A stretch of DNA of 64,000 nucleotides, taken from Rotaria sordida. Taxonomy: Eukaryota > Rotifera > Eurotatoria > Philodinida > Philodinidae. This document shows, one piece after another, positions 60,122 through 64,000 of the stretch; the stretch's first letter is position 1, and each line of letters opens with the position of its first letter. Position numbers and translations under genes: made by a program. Location: positions 1-64,000 of the forward strand of contig CAJNOL010000447.1 of NCBI GenBank assembly GCA_905250125.1, read 5' to 3'. The notes below the pieces were generated by a model that saw only the letters and a list, made by a program, of their open reading frames with translations, was not told the origin of the DNA and searched no databases.

Positions 60122-60717
60122 TAAACTTTTATTTTGGATTTTTTTTTTATAGAAATACTTTTTTTTTGTTAACTTATCTATATCTTGTTTTTATTTGATT
60201 GTATATTTTATCTTTACTTATGGATTTTATTCCATTTATATATTCAAATTAAATTATGAAACATTTACAATCTTGAAAAACAAAAAACGAAAATTTCTCA
60301 ACCATCTTTTATTTTCATAGAATGCAAAAGTAAAAACAAAGAATAGACTTTATTTCTATTGTTATTACAAGTTAACGGTTAACCATATTTTTCTAACGTC
60401 AAGGTGAATTCGTCGTTCTTCGTCACATATTTTCTCCGTACGTAACAGATCTATAGACTAAGAAAAGTTTATCATGATATTGTCTCATCTTGTCATTTGA
60501 CTGAGATAAACAAGTTTTTATAAAATCTTCGTGTAGAATCGTGATTTTTCAGTCAAATCATATTTTCAAACTTTAAACATATCCATACTGGAACTACTCG
60601 AGATTATAGAATAAATCTCAGAACTATTCGGTGTAGCATAGCTGGGATATCAATTTTTCGAAATATTCAACTTTTATACAAGTGCCTATATTATTATAAA
60701 TTCATATCTCAATTATA
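60122..60717. other. 3' flank of HMG-box gene, no further gene
   Basis: AT-rich up to the transposon boundary, with several T-runs but no frame or motif to support a gene. Confidence 0.55.
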
Positions 60718-63700
60718 CTTACGAGGAGACCGTCCCAGGTGTCCCCCTCCGATTTCCTTCGTTTACGTGCCAATCGGTAGAGGATATCGAGGTGGTATAA
60801 AACCTAAATGGATTTGCGCTGAGTCCTCTTTCTCCAAAAGTTATGGTGATTTTTCGTTTTTTCTCACGTCAGCGAAAAACCCGACAATTTGAAAAATTCA
60901 AAACTCAGTCAAAAATTGACATAAATCCTTGAAATTTGCAATATAGTGAGTTCAATACACAGACTCACTGTGCTCAAACTCTCAGATCGATCAAGCATTC
61001 GATCCCTAAGTTATAACACTATATTTCTCTACAGAAAGAACAGCCAACTTTCAGTCAGTGTTTTTTTTTCAACTTTATCAGCTGTTGTCTGTGAGTGATT
61101 AGCGTTGTTTACAGTTCTTATTGACTTTATCCGTAAGTAACTCTCATCGCCAGCGGCCATGATACAGTATCACTCTAGTATCTCATTCATCACATTCTTC
61201 ACTTTCTCTTTCCTTTCTTTTCTTCTCTTTTTGAGATATGCATCCTGTTCTGTTCTATTTTTTCTTCTGTCGCGCAGATTCTTTCTCCTTGTCTGTTTTT
61301 CGGACATTCATTCTTTTTCTGGTTTAATTCTCCAGAATACATTCTTCATCGTTTTCGTTTGATCATCCGGTTCCTCAGAAGAAGAGAGTGATCATTAACA
61401 GTAACATAGTTTCTTTCAGTTGTAGATTTCACTGAAAAACTTCACAATGATTAATTTTCATAACATTTCTCGCCTCGTCTCCAACTATATATCAAAATTA
61501 CTTCCGTCTCCCAATCTAACGGATGCCTACACTCCTCGTGATGAGGATGTGGCTCAGAATATTGTCCATACTATTGAATCTGTTCTGAACTGTACACATT
61601 ATAGTTTTGAAACAGAAGAAACACTGGTAAATAATTCGATCACCAGGAGGAAATTCAGAAAAACTCTTTGTTTTCTCTGATTGCAGGATTTTATTTACAA
61701 CTTTGGTGAACAAATTGAAGACACTGAAATAGACTCTGACGATGAAAATGACGAAAGCTATACAGAAGAAGATGTAGAAGAGAAAGATAATGGTTTATTA
61801 AATCACTTTTCTCTTGAGTATATGCAAAAAGCCGTTGATTATTACGATGAAGTGAATGTGAATATTGGTAAAAAGAGCCATTCATGGAGTAGTTTTCAAA
61901 GACGTTTCAGAAGAATAAAAGATAAAAACTATATCAACCGTTTCTGCACATATTTACAACAGAAAGGAACCAAAAAGCACAAGCTTGAAGAAATTGATGC
62001 TTTTGTGTGCAGTTCATTCGAGAAAACTCGTGATCAGTTTTTATTCATACATGATATACAATTAAGACGTTGGGCGCTTCAAAAAGCACATGAACTGGAA
62101 GAACATAGTTTTCTGGCTAGTGAAAAGTGGCTTCGTAATTTCAAGCATAGACATGGAATTTGTAGTCGTCATGTGACTAAAGTAAAATTCTAGCTTTATT
62201 TTCAACCTTGCGCTCTTTGGTAGACAACTTTGTGCTCTGACGGTTCTCCTAGAAACTGCAACCTATCTGACGATCGTTGTCTTCTCTGTTTCAGCTCGTG
62301 ACAATGAAAGAAGTTGAAAACGTGGATACAATCAATGAATCAGCTGAAAAATTTGTATCAGATGTCAAAAAACTACTTCCAAGTTACAACAAATTCAACG
62401 TGTTTAATACTGATCAGTTAGGATTAGAGTTGGAGATGCATTCAAATCGTACATTCTCATTTGAAGGAGAAAAAATAACAGTAGCAACAGTTCGTTCAAA
62501 GCACAATATTACACATAGTTATACAGTTCAACCAATCCTTTCAATGGAGGGTACACCAGTTGGACCTTTGTTCTTATGTCTAAAAGAAGCCGTAAGTAAC
62601 TGTTGAAGGAGATGCTTTTCTAGCAAAAAGTCTTTTATGAATATTTTAGAACGGATATATGAGCGATAATATTAAACAGAATCTCTTTAAAACAGATAAC
62701 GTTGTAATCACCTGTAGTAAATCCGGTAAATTGACAACAAGTCTGGTTCAGTATTGGAGCGATAATGTGTTATTACCTTTGGTTGGTAATAGAAAGTGTA
62801 TTCTGTTAAGTGACTACTGGGGAGGTCAAAGGACTGATAAACTTTACGAAAAAATGAAACATCTTAAACGGGTTGAAATTCCAAAAAGTACCACGTCAAT
62901 GATACGACCTCTTGATGTTGGATGGAATCGTCAGTATAAGTACTTTGTACGACAGATGTACGATCATGTTCGCCTGTACGATTTAGATGTTAATTTAGTG
63001 CAACGTAATAACATTATTAAAATGAACAGTTTAGCATATAACCAAATGACGTCACCCAAATTCAAACCAATGGGTCGTTACGCCTGGTATCAGTCTGGAT
63101 ATCTGGAAGATAATCCAGGTCCATTTCAAAATACAAAAGAACTGTGTTTCTCGTTCGGTGATCAACGTTGTAGTGAATTCCAGTGTAAAGTAATGCCCTT
63201 CGTGAAGTGTATGTTTTGTGCAGAAGTTTTATGCTTCTCTCATTTTTTTGATTGTTATCATAAGCATTGATATTTGGGCTGTATGCTTTATGATTTAGGT
63301 CACATTTGGTCCTATGTAATCTTTTTCTACAGTGTAATGTGTCAGATTACTCCGTATATCATTTTTCTGTCCAATGGCAGTTTTTGTAGAAGAGAGCTTT
63401 TTTAATAAAAAAAGTACCTTCTAAAGTGAGTGGTTTCTATGTATCAGAAAGAAGACAACGTTCATTTAGAAGAATGAACGGCCAGTATCCTACACATTGA
63501 AAATTTCTTTTATTCAGATTCAGAAGAAGCTCTGCCAAAAAATACAGTAGTCGAGAAATCTCTCTTTTTACACCTTGAATGAAAATTTCCATAATTCAGG
63601 AATAGAATGCTTGATCGATCTGAAATTTTGAGCACAGTAAGTCTGTGTATTGAGCTCACTATATTGCAAATTTCAAGGATTTATGTCAATTTTTGACTGA

Positions 63701-63887
63701 GTTTCGAATTTTTCAAATTGTCGGGTTTTTCGCTGACGTGAGAAAAAACGAAAAATCACCATAACTTTTGGAGAAAGAGGACTCAGCGCAAATCCATTTA
63801 GGTTTTATACCACCTCGATATCCTCTACCGATTGGCACGTAAACGAAGGAAATCGGAGGGGGACACCTGGGACGGTCTCCTCGTAAG
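60718..63887 (+). mobile_element. Intact-looking pogo/CENPB-type DNA transposon, 3170 bp
   Basis: Terminal inverted repeats of about 285-290 bases: left 60718-61003, starting CTTACGAGGAGACCGTCCCAG; right 63599-63887. They are almost identical, and the element is flanked by TA on both sides (60716-60717 and 63888-63889). The inside carries a single transposase gene in four exons (61447-63270). The TA duplication and transposase place it with Tc1/mariner-pogo. Its uninterrupted frame suggests recent activity. The TIRs are long for pogo and the terminal motif is not one I recognise. Confidence 0.85.
61447..63270 (+). CDS. Pogo-like transposase with CENPB-type DNA-binding domain
   Basis: Exons join(61447..61626, 61687..62181, 62295..62591, 62650..63270) give 530 residues without a stop; donors are GTAAAT, GTAAAA and GTAAGT, and acceptors are GCAG, TTTCAG and TTTTAG. 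A region with Leu-Arg-Arg-Trp-Ala-Leu-Gln-Lys-Ala and Lys-Trp-Leu-Arg-Asn-Phe-Lys-His-Arg-His-Gly-Ile (about residues 180-215) is the Tc5/CENPB helix-turn-helix. The DDE/D catalytic core follows: Phe-Asn-Thr-Asp; Leu-Leu-Ser-Asp-Tyr-Trp-Gly; and Ile-Arg-Pro-Leu-Asp-Val-Gly. The C-terminus holds a Cys/His cluster (Cys-Met-Phe-Cys...Cys-Phe-Ser-His...Cys-Tyr-His), likely a zinc-binding knuckle. It would bind the element's ends and catalyse cut-and-paste movement into TA. The third catalytic position is Asp, as in many pogo enzymes. Confidence 0.82.
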
Positions 63888-64000
63888 TAAGTGTGAGCAA
63901 ATGAAATATCGGCGTACACGTCTTCTGAACAGGTTGGCTTATTGCCATATATATTACTGTGTTTTCCTTGAAAATGTTTTTTTCTCTTTACCAATATTGA

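Noticed and set aside
63713..63994. 93-codon minus-strand frame
   Set aside because: It is mainly the right terminal inverted repeat of the transposon; the left repeat carries the same sequence in the opposite orientation.

Overview
The window looks like nuclear DNA of a bdelloid rotifer (Adineta/Rotaria type). The basis is very AT-rich sequence, small spliceosomal introns (GT..AG), a rotifer-style ADP-ribosyltransferase/TPR gene, a rotifer-style F-box/leucine-rich protein, a Penelope-type retroelement relic, and many short tracts built from the bdelloid telomere-like unit TGTGGG. This is inference from family knowledge; no search was run.

Layout. The first ~35 kb is accessory-type DNA. It holds decayed transposons (Penelope-like, mariner, Tc1-like just beyond it, possible hAT-like), several foldback elements of 0.2-0.7 kb, and broken coding remnants. 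It also holds nine small GT-rich/CA-rich telomere-like hairpins. Few intact genes are embedded there: a U1 snRNA (6211-6371), a secreted alpha/beta hydrolase (13872-14861), an F-box protein (15737-17392) and a 64-residue three-exon gene (21722-22046). A heavily broken ART-TPR gene lies at 31028-34899.

From ~35.6 kb the sequence becomes core-like. All on the minus strand are a purple acid phosphatase (35595-37814), a BPNT2/IMPAD1-like phosphatase (40695-43629), a diphosphoinositol-polyphosphate Nudix hydrolase (43734-44544) and a very large ARHGAP21/23-like Rho GTPase-activating protein (45766 to at least 54548, perhaps to 56803). On the plus strand is a small HMG-box protein (59656-60121). 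All exon joins given were checked for GT/AG sites and reading phase.

The right end carries an apparently intact 3.17 kb DNA transposon (60718-63887). It has ~290 bp inverted terminal repeats, a TA target duplication and a four-exon pogo/CENPB-like transposase. Twelve bases of its terminus recur at 27582-27593.

The Nudix and BPNT2-like genes are co-oriented and only 104 bp apart, with a splice-acceptor-like AG immediately before the downstream ATG. Because bdelloids use spliced-leader trans-splicing, they could form a small operon. No tRNA, rRNA, CRISPR array or prokaryotic operon was seen.
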